Shown here one piece after another: positions 26,150-39,300 of a DNA stretch of 64,000 nucleotides. Origin of the DNA: Acanthornis magna (lineage: Eukaryota > Chordata > Aves > Passeriformes > Acanthizidae); NCBI GenBank assembly GCA_036785705.1, contig JAWUZG010000173.1, forward strand, positions 3,457,001 to 3,521,000. Reading direction: 5' to 3'. A program made the translations under genes and the position numbers. Each line of letters opens with the position of its first letter. Position 1 is the stretch's first letter. Below the pieces are notes generated by a model. That model worked only from the letters and a program-made list of their open reading frames with translations, was not told the origin of the DNA and did not search any database.

Positions 26150-26505
26150 GATCATAAAATCATGGAATGCTTTTGTTTGGAAATGACTGTAAAACCCTTG
26201 CTGTGGGCAGGGACACCTTCCACTATCCCAGGTTGTTCCAAGCCCTGTCCAACCTGGCCTTGGACACTTCCAGGGATCCAGAGGCAGCCACAGCTTCTCT
26301 GGGAAACCTGCGCCAGGGCCTCATCACCCTCACAGTCAAGAATTTTTTCTTAATATCCAATCCAACCCTGCCCTCTGCCAGTTTAAAGCCATTCCTCCTT
26401 ACCCTCTCACTCCATGACCTTTTCCCAAGTCCCTCTCCAGTGGTCTCATAGCCCCTCCTGGAAAGTGCTCCAAGGTCTCCCTGGATCCTTCACTTTCTCA
26501 ATTGG
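26150..26505 (-). mobile_element. CR1 LINE 3' fragment, antisense
   Basis: The plus strand starts with the tail remnant ATCATAAAATCATGGAATG and continues through GGGCAGGGACACCTTCCACT, CAGCCACAGCTTCTCTGGGA, TTCTTAATATCCAATCC and CCAAGGTCTCCCTGGA. It therefore reaches from the 3' tail back toward the end of ORF2. Open frames of 94-111 codons across it are antisense readings of CR1. Confidence 0.92.
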
Positions 26506-28264
26506 ATCTGCTGTTCTAACTGAGGTACCTCATCACTTACAGTTTGGGAGCTCTGCCTTTGTGTTCATGGTTTGTTTCTTTTCTAACACAGTGAAAATTA
26601 TTCAGTTGCTCCGGAAGTATTTGTTCAAATGGAAATGAAAAAGCAAGGGGTCTCCTTCACGCTGGAAGCCACAGGGACATGACAACTCAGTCTTTTTATG
26701 TCACAGGTTCACATTGTGAGCAATACAAAATCCATGCAGGATTGTAACATATGTATTTTGCATTCTTTTTGGTGGTGATTTATTTAGTCCCCAGGGAACA
26801 CACCCCTCAGGTAAACACTGAGCTAAATTTCAGTTGCAGAAATGAGTGCATTATTGATTAAATGTTACAAAAGCCAAAAATAGCCACTCTGCAGGTTGTT
26901 TGCTTCTTCCTTTTCCCCATTTTCAGGTTCTCAGATTAAATAATATCTCTGCTAATGAGTAGGGCACAAGGGAAGGGAGGCAAAAAACCTGTGTGGTGGA
27001 ATTTTAAGGTAAGAACACTTGTTGTGGAACTCATCATGAGAGTGCATATATGCAAGCCAAAATATAATTTACAGTCATTTATCAGGGCAATGAGGTGTTT
27101 GACTCCACAACCTCCTGATTTACTTCTGCAAGGCTGCACAAGGCCTTGCTGGGGAAGGTGGTGAGTCTGTGACAACCACAGGAGCTGACAAGAGTATATC
27201 TGAATCCCTGGAAAGCCCTTGCTTGCAGCTGCAACCATTACCTCTCTACTAGCGGGGTGTTGTTTTGTTTTTTGTTTTTTTTCTAATCTCTGCTGTTTAC
27301 TAAAATGTAATTACAAAGCTATTAATTTTTTTCCCTTTAACCATTTATGATGCGTTTGTGATAAAAGGTGAAAACAGGCTTTATTCTTTTTTGCATATCA
27401 AGGAGAACAGGGAGAGAAGTATTATGTAGTGCATGATAAACCAAACGCATTTGGGGGTTTTAGAGGTAGTTAACAATGAAGATTGCTTCAGTGCCTGCAT
27501 TTAGAAGAAAATTGTTAAGGTGTTTATCCCTAAGAGAGACACTATTAGCATGAACATGAAAGAAAAAGGCAGTTCTCTGAGTTAGGGAGTGTAGCACCGA
27601 GGAATTTTTACTGGCATTGTGGAGAATTGGTATGGTGATTTCACCCATATTTAGGGGTGGGAAAAAAAGTAGATGTCATATCCCAGGTGATGGACTGCCT
27701 CTTTTCATTACTGCACATGACAAACCATCTTGGGAAGGGCAGGATTAATAAAATTAACAAAAGCACAGTTGTAGAAAACTGGCAAATATATTATCACGTG
27801 GAGGCAGGAGGGCAATTAGAGTGGGAACACTGGGAATCTCAGTGAAAAGAAGCTGTATCTGGAGGGAGAGCCTGAATGCCAGTGCAGGTTATTTACTAGT
27901 TCCTCAGCAAGAAGGAACGGTCACTCTGTGATGTTATATTTTGTAGTCTTGAGTTATTTAATTGGAAGTTGCTTGGATCTGTCTTTTCCACCCCCTTATT
28001 TATTTCTCTTCGTTTACTTTTTTATAAAAGGCTGGGGTGGCTCAATCTTCCTGCATAACTCATGATGCAGGATGTGAATACAGAAAAGTGAGTGCATATA
28101 AAAGGTTCTGCAGTTAGGGAAGGGGCAGTGAAATTGCCATCCATCAGTGCTCAGGATGTAAAGAACATCGACACCTGTTTTTCACAGGGCTTAATTCTGT
28201 GTGGTCTGTTACTGAGAGCAGTGCCATATAGGATGGGAAACAGTACCACAGATGAAAAGAGAGG
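26506..28264 (+). other. RIT2 intron, no gene seen
   Basis: Intron DNA with a T-rich run at about 27261-27290. No CR1 block, LTR or coding similarity is recognised. Confidence 0.55.
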
Positions 28265-28345
28265 GGGAACTTGAATCTATAAGTCCACTTGTGGGAAACA
28301 GCATGATTTCACTGATGGTGAAAATAGATTGTGTCTAACAAGGAT
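28265..28345 (+). mobile_element. Possible ancient LINE RT remnant
   Basis: One frame reads HDFTDGENRLCLTRI, which loosely recalls the HGFTxGKSCLTNL segment of CR1/L3-type reverse transcriptase. The match is short, needs an extra residue or two, and the flanks give no support. It may be chance. Confidence 0.25.
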
Positions 28346-31300
28346 TTAAAGCCAATAAAAAAAAACCTAACCTCACAAATTCATGATTTTCAGACAGGGT
28401 GAAAATTTAACATACAAGTTCAGAGTCTCAGACTCATTTGGATGAAGATGAGAGTAATATCATCATGAATTAACCTGATAGAGTAATCCATATTAAAAGA
28501 TTACTATCTTTATTTTTAATTAATTTCTCTTTACATTCAGGACTTTAGCTGTTCATAAAGTCTCTTCTGTAGTCAGAGATTAAAGATGTATTAACCAGTG
28601 GGAAGGAATCCATCTCTTTCCATGAGAATACATTAATTTTCAGACAGAATCCTGAACTGAGTCTAATGCAAAATTGTCTCCTCTCTGGAACTGAAGACTT
28701 GTTTCTAGAGTAAGCAGGTTGTTGCTGAAGAACAGAGTGTAGAGGAAGATAAGAGGGGGAAATTATTTAGAAAGTTGTCAGCCAAAATTGTGTAAAAATG
28801 AGGAACGTGAAACTGCAAAAATCAGGAACATGAAACTGTGTTTGAATTTCATAATCAGTGCATGTCTAATCATGTTTCTTAAGTTGCCAAACATCTATTC
28901 AGGTGACCCACCCAGCTTGGACCATCTTCTTGCCCATAGAAAAAGTCTTGAGGGACTCCCTGTCAATCACTCCACCTAGGTGAGCTAACCTGGAAAACCC
29001 CTGGAAATCAGCAGCTAAAAAGCAATGCTGCCAATTGTCACAGAAATGGATATCACACCTGTGTCTTCCAGCAAAGAACACCTGTCATGAATATTGTCCT
29101 TCTTCTTCTGTTTCTCTTTCCAGGTAAATAAATTAGATTAAACAGGGGGTTGCCAGTTGTCTTCTAAATTACAGATTAATTTCAGTGCCTGTCTTAGCTT
29201 TATCCTTTTACATTCCCAGAGTTAAGAAAAGGCTACTGCTTTTGTAGAATGTGGAGTTCATAATACTGCCTTAGAAGGCTGTCAGATAAAGCTCAGAAAG
29301 CCATTAGTCTGCTAGGAACTCGGACTGCATCTTTTTATCTTCATACTTTTCCCGTCATCAGTGATGTGCATTTTGTCCCCAGTACAAATTCACAGAAGGA
29401 AAGGGATATTGCTGTTTTACAACAGAAGCAAGAATTCTTTCCTGTAATTATAAGGCGTGAGACACTGACTGATCATTAATCAAGGGACTGATTATAATAA
29501 TAATCCACTTCCACTGCAGGCTTATGGGCTAATTCTCATTTATACTAATCCCATTTTGAACTGCTCCTGAATCATTACTAGAACAGGCAAAAAGGGTTGT
29601 GAGAGATGGGTTTGATGTACAACCAGAACAGTGTAGAGACTTGACGAGGAGAAGAATCAATCTCTGTCCTCCAGTGTTTGAGCCAGAGCCCCTGCATTTT
29701 CTCTGGGCTGTGTCTGAGCTGTTACTCAGCTCCCTTCCTTCCTCCCAGTGATGTGGCAGATGGTTTAGGCTGACACAGGTGGCTGAGTACCACCTGCTGC
29801 AAATTTTTCGCTATCTTTTGCTGTGTAGCTCCTTTTGTCATCGTTGCTGTTTGCAAAGGATGACTGCAAATAGGAGAGAAGCAAGAGGAGAGTGTGAAGT
29901 GATGTTGATAACATTCTGTGCTTTCTTGTTTTCTGCTGTGTCATTGCTGAGAGCTTGTAGCTGGTGCAGGCTAGAATCCTGCGGGAAAAGGCAGCAGGCT
30001 GGGAACTTTGGCATCTGTGATGGAAAAAGTGTTCCCTTATTATCTCATGGTGTTACTTAACCCATGCTGAGGAACAGCATTTCCCACTGCTGAGTGCTGC
30101 AAAAGGAAAAATCCTCCACTGGCTTTAGGCATTAGATGCTACACTCTCTTGACCTTTTGAACCCGAATAGAAATAAAACAGCCTTGTGGAAGCTAAATGA
30201 AAAGTATAAAATGGAGAGGAGGACTAGCCTTATCAACCAAATGCATGAAGGATATGACTGGGCAGGGCCTGGCTGATTCTGTGGACATCAGAGGCAGGGC
30301 TGTGTATTTAGTCTCTGTTGAGGCAGTGAGTGAGGCACAAAAGAAAAACACCCCTGGCATCTTAAGCACTTCCCTGAGGATGGGTTGAGTTACTCTCTGG
30401 AGTCAATCATGTCTCTCTAATGACTGTAGAGAGAGACTTGAAGATTAAATAAAACCATGATTCTAAATGTAGAACACCTGACTACCTCTTGGGGGGGAAA
30501 AACCAGATGAAATAAAGCCCATCCTTTGCATCTTAGATTGGTACTGGCGTCAGAGTGCTTGTAAGATGTAATATCCAGCTAACATCCTATCTGGACCCTT
30601 CTCTTTTGAAATGTAACTCCAGCAGGTTTCTTGCTGTTTGCTGTTACAAATAAGCTTTTTAAAACTATTTGCTTTTATCCCCTCCTCCCCTCACAAAAAA
30701 TAAAGGACTAAAAAAAACCTACAAAAACCAAATAATTATCACAGCACTTCTCACCAGTGTACTTTCATTAGGTAAATCTATTTCAAGAGGTAAAAGAAAA
30801 GCACACTCTATGACAAGCAGTGCCAGGTGGATGATATGTAATCCAAATGAAGTCAACTGTGATGCTTATGTGTGCAAGAGAATTTACTAAAAGGGAGATA
30901 TGGGAGGTTTGCTCTTTGGCTTTTAAAATGATTTGCTGCTAAAAAGTACTCTTTGACCATTTTGGCAAAAAATTTCCTGAGATAGAAGAAATTTTCAACT
31001 TACTTTTAATAAAAAAATCAGGTTTTTTTGAGGGAACAATCCAGTTTCACATATTATTTTTAGTATTTTTATTTTTGCTTCAATCACTATTTGAAGGCTT
31101 TCCCCCTCCCCCTGAATTTCCTGTGTCCTTTTTGTTCATTTTATTCTTGTTTATTCATTGTCATAGATGAACAATATCCTGCCTGTTTACAAGAGCATAT
31201 ACCACCTTTCAAGTGCTCACTATAAATGTAAAAAACCCCACTTTATAATAAGAATGACCCCTGTGGTAATCAGGGAGACAGTTTTGATTAAGAACATCTG

Positions 31301-34300
31301 TTAGCAGATTCCCGGTTCTAAAGTCAAGCAGAACATAAGACAAGTAGATATAGAAAGTGACATTCTTCAAACTGTGAGGCTGGCCTCCCTGGGGAGGCTC
31401 TGACCTCTTCCAGAGATACAAGCCAAGATCACAAAAAAGGAACAGACATCAAAATGTGTGGAGTGTGTGTGTAGTTTGAAAAACATGACACCTTTGTTTC
31501 GGAGGTGCTGCATCTTTAAATTTCTGAGCGCTGCACTTCTGAGAAGCACGGGGAAGGACTGCACTTCTGAGCCATGTTTACTCCTCAAACACATCACCAC
31601 ACAATGAAAAATAAAGGGCAGGGATGCTGACCCTCTGCTCATTGCCTTGTTTCTTTTTTTCTTTTTTTTTTTCTTTTTTTCTCCCCCTTTTATCCTTTCT
31701 GGGGCTGACAAGGCCATCTCTTAGCTATGCACAACATGGGGGCCTGGGAGAAATGGCTTCACTTTAGAGCTCTGCTGCTGTAAAATGGTGATGTGGGAGA
31801 TGCTGCTTCTAAACAACTTCTATTCCTAGTTGCCTAAAAGCTTTTCCAGGCCACCATTCCTTCTGCAGCACTGTTCAGGGGCAAATACTTAGGAAACAGT
31901 AAAGAAAGAAGCTTGGCTTTACTGAACTTCATTATACACCTTCCTAGACTGTTTCAGTCAGCAAGGCAGGACTGTCCTGAGCTGAGCCTGAGACCCAGAC
32001 TGTTATGTCTAATAGAAACAAATAAACCAAGCCTTCATAAAAGTATAGGTATCTAAATGCAGTCTGAATTTGCTGTTCAATGACTTTGTTTCCTCTTCTG
32101 GAGACATAAACATATGAATCTTATTTGGAAAGGATTCTGATCTCAAATTAAAAAAAAAAAAAACCCAACATACAAATTATATTTATATTTCCATGAACAC
32201 AGTATGAATTTTAACATTAATTAGTTGTATTGCTCTTTGTGAAAAATCTTCTTTTGCTCACTATGAAAAGTGGGATGAAAGGGGATAAAACAAGTTAAGG
32301 AAGAGAAAACTGAGGTTAGGCATTTTCTCTTTGCTAAACCTAATCATCAAGAGATTTACTTGCCAATGTTCTTCAACAACAGGTAGAGATGTATAGTCTT
32401 ACGAGGATTAGTGACATTTTTTTATCTGCATTCAATTATACGGGGAAAAGAAAAGGAAAAATTATGCTGCCTTCTTTCAACTTTTAGAAAAGTTTTATTT
32501 TGTCTCTATCCAGAGTGATGCTTGTTCTCAAGTATCACATCACCTAAGAAGAATGATGATTTGGTTTCAAAAGAGTTTTTACCACACTTTTCAGTTAAGT
32601 CCTAGTCATAATACACAAGAGAGTTACTTGAGACTGATGTCAAGCTGCAAAGTGCGGTAAGCATGACAAATCTTCACTTTAAATCTCAGAATTGATTTCC
32701 TTTTGAGGGGGTGTGATTTCCTTCTGTCTCTTCCCCTTGGCATTTACTGACTTGGGAATGTTTTGTATTTTCCCTTTATTGAGTGGAAATTTGTATCCAG
32801 TACTGTTCCTGAATGACTTTTTAAGAGATCTCTTTTACAGTGGGAAACAATTAGAGAAGATACTAGTGTTCCAGCTGCACAGATACACTGTTGCATATTT
32901 TATTAGGGAACCAGACAAAATATAAAAATAAAGCTACTGAGAAATCCCTAAAACCTTAAGCTTTATCTCTATCTAGACCTGAACATTCACAAAACCCAAG
33001 TGAACTTGGGTTTTAATTCTGCTTACTGTAGAGAAACATGAAAAAAGTAGAAACTGGAATAAGGTTTGAACTTAAAAATGAAGGAAGAGATTTAATTGCA
33101 TCTTAGTCCTTTGTCTTTACATCAAATATGCATACAGACATGTAAGGGTTTTACATTTATTGATAATCAAATTTATTCTTTCTATTAGTAAGTATTATTA
33201 TGTTGATGTTCCTGATGAAGAGAAGAAAAACCCACTCCTTTTGAAATAAAAAACAGGCATATTGATGTTTGACCTTGGAGTCCTTGACTATGTACTGAGC
33301 AATCATGCCAAGGGGAAAAAGCTGAGAAATGAATGTCAACATGAAAAAATTGGAATGGAAATGACTAGCTGAGTTAACAGCAGATAGCAAAGTCTATGTC
33401 CTCAATCCAGTTTACACAGAATGTTTAATGCCTCTGAAAATGGATCACCGCAAATGACACTAAAGTAGTTTGTCTGTTTAGTCTAATATATCAGCAGCAA
33501 CAACATGTCATAATAAAAAATTGCACAGGTAAACTCATTCATATCCTGACAGTCTTAAGTATGCCCCGGCATGAATCTGGGTGTGCAGGTAGATAATTCT
33601 GACTCAAAAGTGGCAGTCCCTAAAAGCTGAGAACTTTGTCCTTTTGGAATGGTTCAGTGTGTAAAATTAGGAACCCAGGGTCTCCTGTCAGTCAGGGAAA
33701 GCCATTAAGAATCCCTGGGGAGTGATCCTGGGCATACTCGTGCTGCAGAACGTCACTTACTGTGAGTAACTTAAACAGGGATGCGTGACCTAATTCCTTC
33801 TCAGTTTGCCATAAATGGCTATAAATGAGGGTACAGAGTTCTGAGCACTTCCTAGAGGTGGATCACCTCACTTAAACAGAGCTCATTCTTTGTAAAAGGT
33901 TGTGCAGAGTTGTCATACAGTGCTACAGCAGTTGATTTATGAAATTTGTAACTCAGGGAGACAGGTCATCTGTGTTGGGCGTTAGGTTCCATGTGAAAAT
34001 ATGTACTTTTAGCTAGCAGCTCCATTCAGTTGTAGAAATGCTCTAAAAATAAATAATGGGTGCAAAAAAATAGATAATTAGATAACTAATGGGATAACTA
34101 TTTTCCATCAGTAGAAGCAGCCTGTAGTCCATTAACAGCATTCAATAGTTTACCACTTTTTACAAGGACAGTTTAGATGGTGGACTGCAGCTACATAGCC
34201 AGCTAAATTCAGAAGCTTAATCCACAAATTTAACTTCACTGAAGGTTTCCATTTTCTGCTCAGCCTGGAGGAATCCTGGCCTAATTCTGCTCCTCCTGTA

Positions 34301-36162
34301 AAGGAGACTACCTCACTAACCATGAAAGTTCTAAGAGATTTTATATCTTCTAAGGTACAAAGAAGAGAAAATCATAAGGGATGGGGGCTGCAGTGAGATC
34401 TTTTTTCTGGTACAAAAGCCTGGGGTCTGAGGGCGGATAATGGATTTAATTACTATGTTTAGTCATTAACACTCCCTGCCCTCAACTTGGAGACTTTGAA
34501 TGTGATCTCTACTTCTGTGTTGCATCATTCATCAATCTAGTAGCTATCTAATGTAGATGGCAGGGAAAGACCTGGGAACAGACACACATCTCTGTTCAGT
34601 GTCTTGTCCAAACCAGAGTGTGGAATCCTTTCTGTTTGATTTCTTCAGTGTTCGGCTGCTTACACATCCAGTTTCAAGAGGATGGGCTATGTTATGACCT
34701 GATCCACTCCATTTTTGTAGCTTGGTAGTTAATAAACTCTCATGGGGTGCTACTGGTGATAATTCAGAGATTTTCAAATTCTGAATAAGACTCAAAGCAG
34801 AATCCTACCCTTAAATCGCCTATTAGTCTGCCATTTTGAAACTAACTTGGACAAACTTTTTCCCGCAGCAGGTGAAATGTTTTGAATGATATATAAAACC
34901 CTTGGGTAAAAGATACATCATAAATAAATTATAATGGTCAACATGAAAGTCTATTCACAGGAAGTATTGTCAATCAAGCTGAGTGACTTCTGAGAGAGAT
35001 TTAAGGCTGAGACTTTTAAAAGAGCATAAGAAATCCATTTCCCTTCAATTTTCAGCAAGGGCTGAGGAAATATATATATATATGTAAACTAAACTGTTTT
35101 AAAACATCCTAGCCTAAATTCTCAATAGACTAAAATATACAGGATTTGATGCTGCATCCTGCTGCTCATAGAAATGGTCCAACGTTGATATGTGTGTTTC
35201 TTTCTTATCAGACCTTCCTGCATCTTAATATCTCTGGAGAACTGATTCTGTCAGGAGGATTCTGATCCTGACCGACTGTTGCCATGGTATTGCGTTATTC
35301 TGGGCTATGATCAAGAAAAGCAAACAAACTTGAGAAAGAAACAGGCTTTAAAACATATTCTCAAGCCAAAGTGTCTGAGACTAGTTTTTGAAAACTAAAT
35401 TTTGATTTTTTTTTTTTTTGGACAATGTGGCAGTTATTAAATACTTCAGAAAAAAAAACAACCAAAAACTTACAAGTAACTAGATGTGTTGTTGTGACAA
35501 TAAATACATACACAAAAAGAGAAAAATGCAGGAGGAGAAAACTGGACCAATTCTCACACTGTTTGAAATTGTTCATTCTCATTTAATGGTGTTACCCCAT
35601 ACTGAACTAAAACCCCCATCTTCTCTGAAAGCCTTTAAAAGAGCAGAACTTTTTGCAGATTAGATCCCTGTTTTTCTAGGCACTATTCCAAAGCTGGTGG
35701 GAATCAATGAATATTTTTTTGATATTACTGAGCTTTTGAATTGAGTGCATAATAAGGAATTTGTACCTGTCCCAGATCCCTAGGCAGTAATATACCTTCT
35801 TTTACACCTGTTAATATTCATTCAATTGCAAATCATCTGTTTATACTGGCAGCACTGCAGAAGTCTCTGGTAATACATGAGGCAGTATTTTCTATATGCA
35901 GGCAGTGCATAATAAGTCCATATTCTTAGAGGACAGAGCTCCCTTGATGGGAAAAGAAAAAAAAAAAGACCTTAGAGAAATCCTTATTATTGGGGTTGAC
36001 AAACTCAGCAGGATGCACAAGTTTCAGCAAACAGTGTTTACAAGGGTAAAACAAGCAATGTGAATTTATGCAAGGAATCAGGCAAGTTTTCTGCAAGTTT
36101 GTTATTTACAGATGGATAATTTTGTTTGCCAAATTACTGAGCTTGTTCTTCCTGTTCTGCAG
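28346..36162 (+). other. RIT2 intron up to the 192-nt exon
   Basis: Nearly 8 kb with no recognised transposon. Simple sequence includes a T/C-rich run at about 31650-31685, an A-run near 32150-32163, a short TA run near 35070-35083 and a T-run at 35407-35420. Frames on either strand show no known domain. The stretch ends in a good pyrimidine tract and CAG acceptor at 36160-36162. Confidence 0.6.
31648..31685. repeat. T-rich pyrimidine tract
   Basis: Runs of T interrupted by single C residues, followed by CTCCCCC. It is low-complexity sequence; on the minus strand it reads as a Lys-rich stretch within a chance ORF. Confidence 0.8.
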
Positions 36163-36354
36163 GCAGAATTCACAGCCATGAGGGACCAATACATGCGAGG
36201 TGGAGAAGGCTTCATTATCTGCTACTCCATCACAGACCGCCAATCCTTCCAAGAGGCGGCTGAGTTCAAGGAACTCATTTATCGCGTCCGGCACACCTAT
36301 GACATCCCTGTGGTGCTGGTGGGAAACAAAATAGACCTGGAAGAGTTCAGACAG
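36163..36354 (+). CDS. RIT2: RIT2 internal coding exon (192 nt; switch II through NKID)
   Basis: This exon encodes 64 residues of the RIT2 GTPase core, in frame with the 74-nt exon upstream. It follows a long pyrimidine-rich acceptor ending CTGCAG and stops at CAG before a GTAAGC donor. It begins [17 protein letters not shown], directly after the catalytic Gln of the previous exon. It continues through [16 protein letters not shown] and [10 protein letters not shown] and ends EEFRQ. NKID is the G4 motif that recognises guanine. The segment around the first Phe aligns with the RIT1 region mutated in Noonan syndrome. [22 protein letters not shown] and NKIDLE are RIT2-type; RD, SITDR, LIYRVR and PVVLVG look RIT1-like. 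No stop or frameshift is present, so the gene looks intact here. The remaining exon, with the G5 ETSA motif and basic C-terminus, was not found before the window end. Confidence 0.95.
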
Positions 36355-39300
36355 GTAAGCGACTCCTCCGCTGTTTTTGGCTTGGTTTTGCTTGGCTGCC
36401 TCAGGGGTTTCTGCAGCATATGTTGTACAGTACTACTGAGAATTATTAGCGCAAGAAGAGGTTTAATCAAAGAGCAACAAAATTGTAATAAATTAAGGGC
36501 TTTGCAATACTTTTAATTCGTATGTTATGGAACTTGAAGTAGCCTTGGCAAATCACATCCAAACTTTCTTTATTTTACTTCAAAAACTTTGACTACTGTT
36601 GTCAGACTTATATATATTCATTCACATATATATATATTCAACATAAAAAAAGCTTCAGTCAGGATCTTTGTGGCAAAAATCCTGGGTTTCTTTGAAGTTG
36701 CCAGCCATTAAATAGACTTTTTTTTCCCCCAGACATACTAGATTTGGTTGAACGTTTTTTAACCTCAGATTAAAAAAAAAAGAAAAAAAAAAGAGAAGTT
36801 AAAATAAAGAAACACATATGAGACTACTTTTGCCTGAAGATCCAGTGACTGTTATTAGTGATCAGGTGAAATGGGGACACGGAAGACTTGAATTCACTTT
36901 GATCTCTACACAAGATTTCAGCTATCACCACCCACAGAGCAGCAGAGTTTTTCAACTACAAGGGTAATGTCTGTGGCTCTCTCAATGTCTTTAAGAATCT
37001 TTGCTCACTCTTTTCCTTTTGGTCCCTCTCTACTTCCTTGCTGTCTGTACTGATCTGTGCCTGTTTAAGGAAGTGATTTGGATAGAGGTCGTGCTAGAAT
37101 GGTTTGGTTGTGACCTGGTACTGAATAGAAAATATACCAAATCTTAAGCAGAAGCTTAAGGAACAAGAAGGAAAAAGCAAAAGGTATTTTCCCATATGGA
37201 AGTCTTAAGATACTCCTGATATAGCTACTACTTTCAAATGCTCGCCTTCTGTGCAGACCCATGTAACACTTCAATAAAATGGTGGTTTTTTGTTCATTAG
37301 CATCTGTACTCACACAATCCTATCTACTCTTTTCTGCTTATCCTGTCACTGTTCTCCCCATGTCTTTTTGTTTTTTATACTACCTGAAGAAAATCCAAAG
37401 CAGCGTTGAACCTGAAATTAGTCTCAAAGATCTGATTATGTACATTTAAATCCTCAGATGTGTTTTCCAGATCATTGGCTTCCTCCCTAAATCAGGCTGT
37501 GACAAAATACTAATGGTGACGATCCAGCAGCAATTTAAAAGGCAGCTTGGGCTTCAAACAGCAGTGCCATGTGCTTGTATTTCAGAAGGGGAGGGAAGTG
37601 GATTTGGGGAAGGATGTGGACTCAATAGTTTTGTTGAGAGAACAGGACGTTGCACTTGACCCCAAAGTAGGACACAGTTGATTACCTTCAGTCACCTATA
37701 GGTGAGGTTTCAGGAATTTTCTAAGTGGTACAAAGGGGTACAAAGACAGTCTTTCACTGATATTTGTCACTACTTCTTTCTGATCTTACTTTTTGTTGAA
37801 CTTTTATATTTTAATCAGTGTCAACAGATATATTAAAAGATATGCCTGATTTAAATGTTTTTGCATGCTCCTCAATGATTTGTCTGGTCTCAAACCAAGA
37901 AAATTAGTGTGCATGAGTGTCTGGATTGGATTTCACCAACAGATGAGGCATGGGGAGGCTCTTGGGAATAATATTACAAAATATGCTTGTGAGAAGTGAT
38001 AGACACACTAAAAAGTGTTCTATGAGGTCACACTGATGATCCTGTCTGAATGAATAAATAAGGAAATTCCAAGCTCTTGTCCTACATTTTTAAAAGCTTT
38101 CAATGAACCAGGATTTAGGTCTTCAGAATGTTTTCCTCCATAAGCCCTCTACAAATGCCAGCAAGTTTGGTAATATCAGAAGGGTTTTCTCAAATATTCT
38201 GCAATCCACACTTTGACTCTTAAGTCAAAGACTAGTATGAAATTGCAAAGCAGATCTGCTCCTTTAAAGAAAGTATTTGAATACGAATATGTGCCCCTAA
38301 GCAAGTAGTATGAACCAATTATAGAGCAAAGCAATTTATTTTGAAGTCTGTATTTTGGGATATTCTTTTTAAATCTGGACTACCTCTACTCTATGGCTGT
38401 TGTCTGTATTATTAATTGGTGCTGAGGTGCATAAGTTGTTCTCCTAGAGTGTATCTTCACTCAAGCTTCACCCATTTTAGGTCGTGTTTTCACACATCAC
38501 TCTACAATTCAAAGCAAATCATGGTTAAGTGGGGATGATGAATAGGTGCTGCTCAGAGCACTGTCCTGACCTAAATTGAAGCCCCAGTGTGTGGGAGGAC
38601 ACCTCCGTGCTCAGTTTTAAGCATGTATTAATGCACTTCAGTGTTTCATTATTTCAGAAATGGGACATGAGGCTGTGCTCTATGTTTAACAAACACTAAA
38701 CAAAGTTTTACCTATGCTCACTTGTAAGGTTGAGCAATATCTAAGTAACTTGATGAGCTCTGGGAAGATAGATTAAATGGTATCTTTTCAAGGTCATGCA
38801 CCATGGTTACAGCTTCATTAAAAGCATTTGGATGGTCGAGAGTGACAGCCAACTAACTCTGGAGTGACAGGCAGCGATGAGTTGATGATGTAGGGCATTA
38901 ACATATCAATGAACAAACAGGGAGGTACACAAACACACCAAATTCAAACAGCTGAAAAATAGCAGGTGTCAGAATGCAATCAGCCAGACTGGAATTTGAC
39001 CAGGGCACCAGGGCTAATATTGTTGCTTTGTTTAATGACATTTTTCTCCTATGAATTTCATTAAAACAACTGTAATGTTATTCATGTTATTTCAAGACAT
39101 AACATTAAGTTCAACATTCCCGGGCATCATTTCCATTTAATGACAATTCTGCAACAATCAGACAGGCCATAGTGGCTTGGCCAGACAAAGCTTTTGTTGG
39201 AAATGAGAACCCCTACACAATACAGTTAATGATGTATGCTGCTTTCCTCAGATCTATCAACAGGACTACAAGAATAAAACTAATCTGCAATTAAAATTGT

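Noticed and set aside
26018..26451. Two overlapping plus-strand ORFs of 111 and 94 codons
   Set aside because: They are largely antisense readings of the CR1 copy at 26150-26505.
31367..31717. 116-codon minus-strand ORF with a Lys-rich run
   Set aside because: The Lys run is the complement of a T-rich simple tract, and the rest has no similarity.
18884..36354. Assignment of the exons to RIT1 or to a processed copy
   Set aside because: KTQV, PAYLD, MRGGEG and NKIDLE point to RIT2, and intact splice sites with a 17-kb intron exclude a processed pseudogene.
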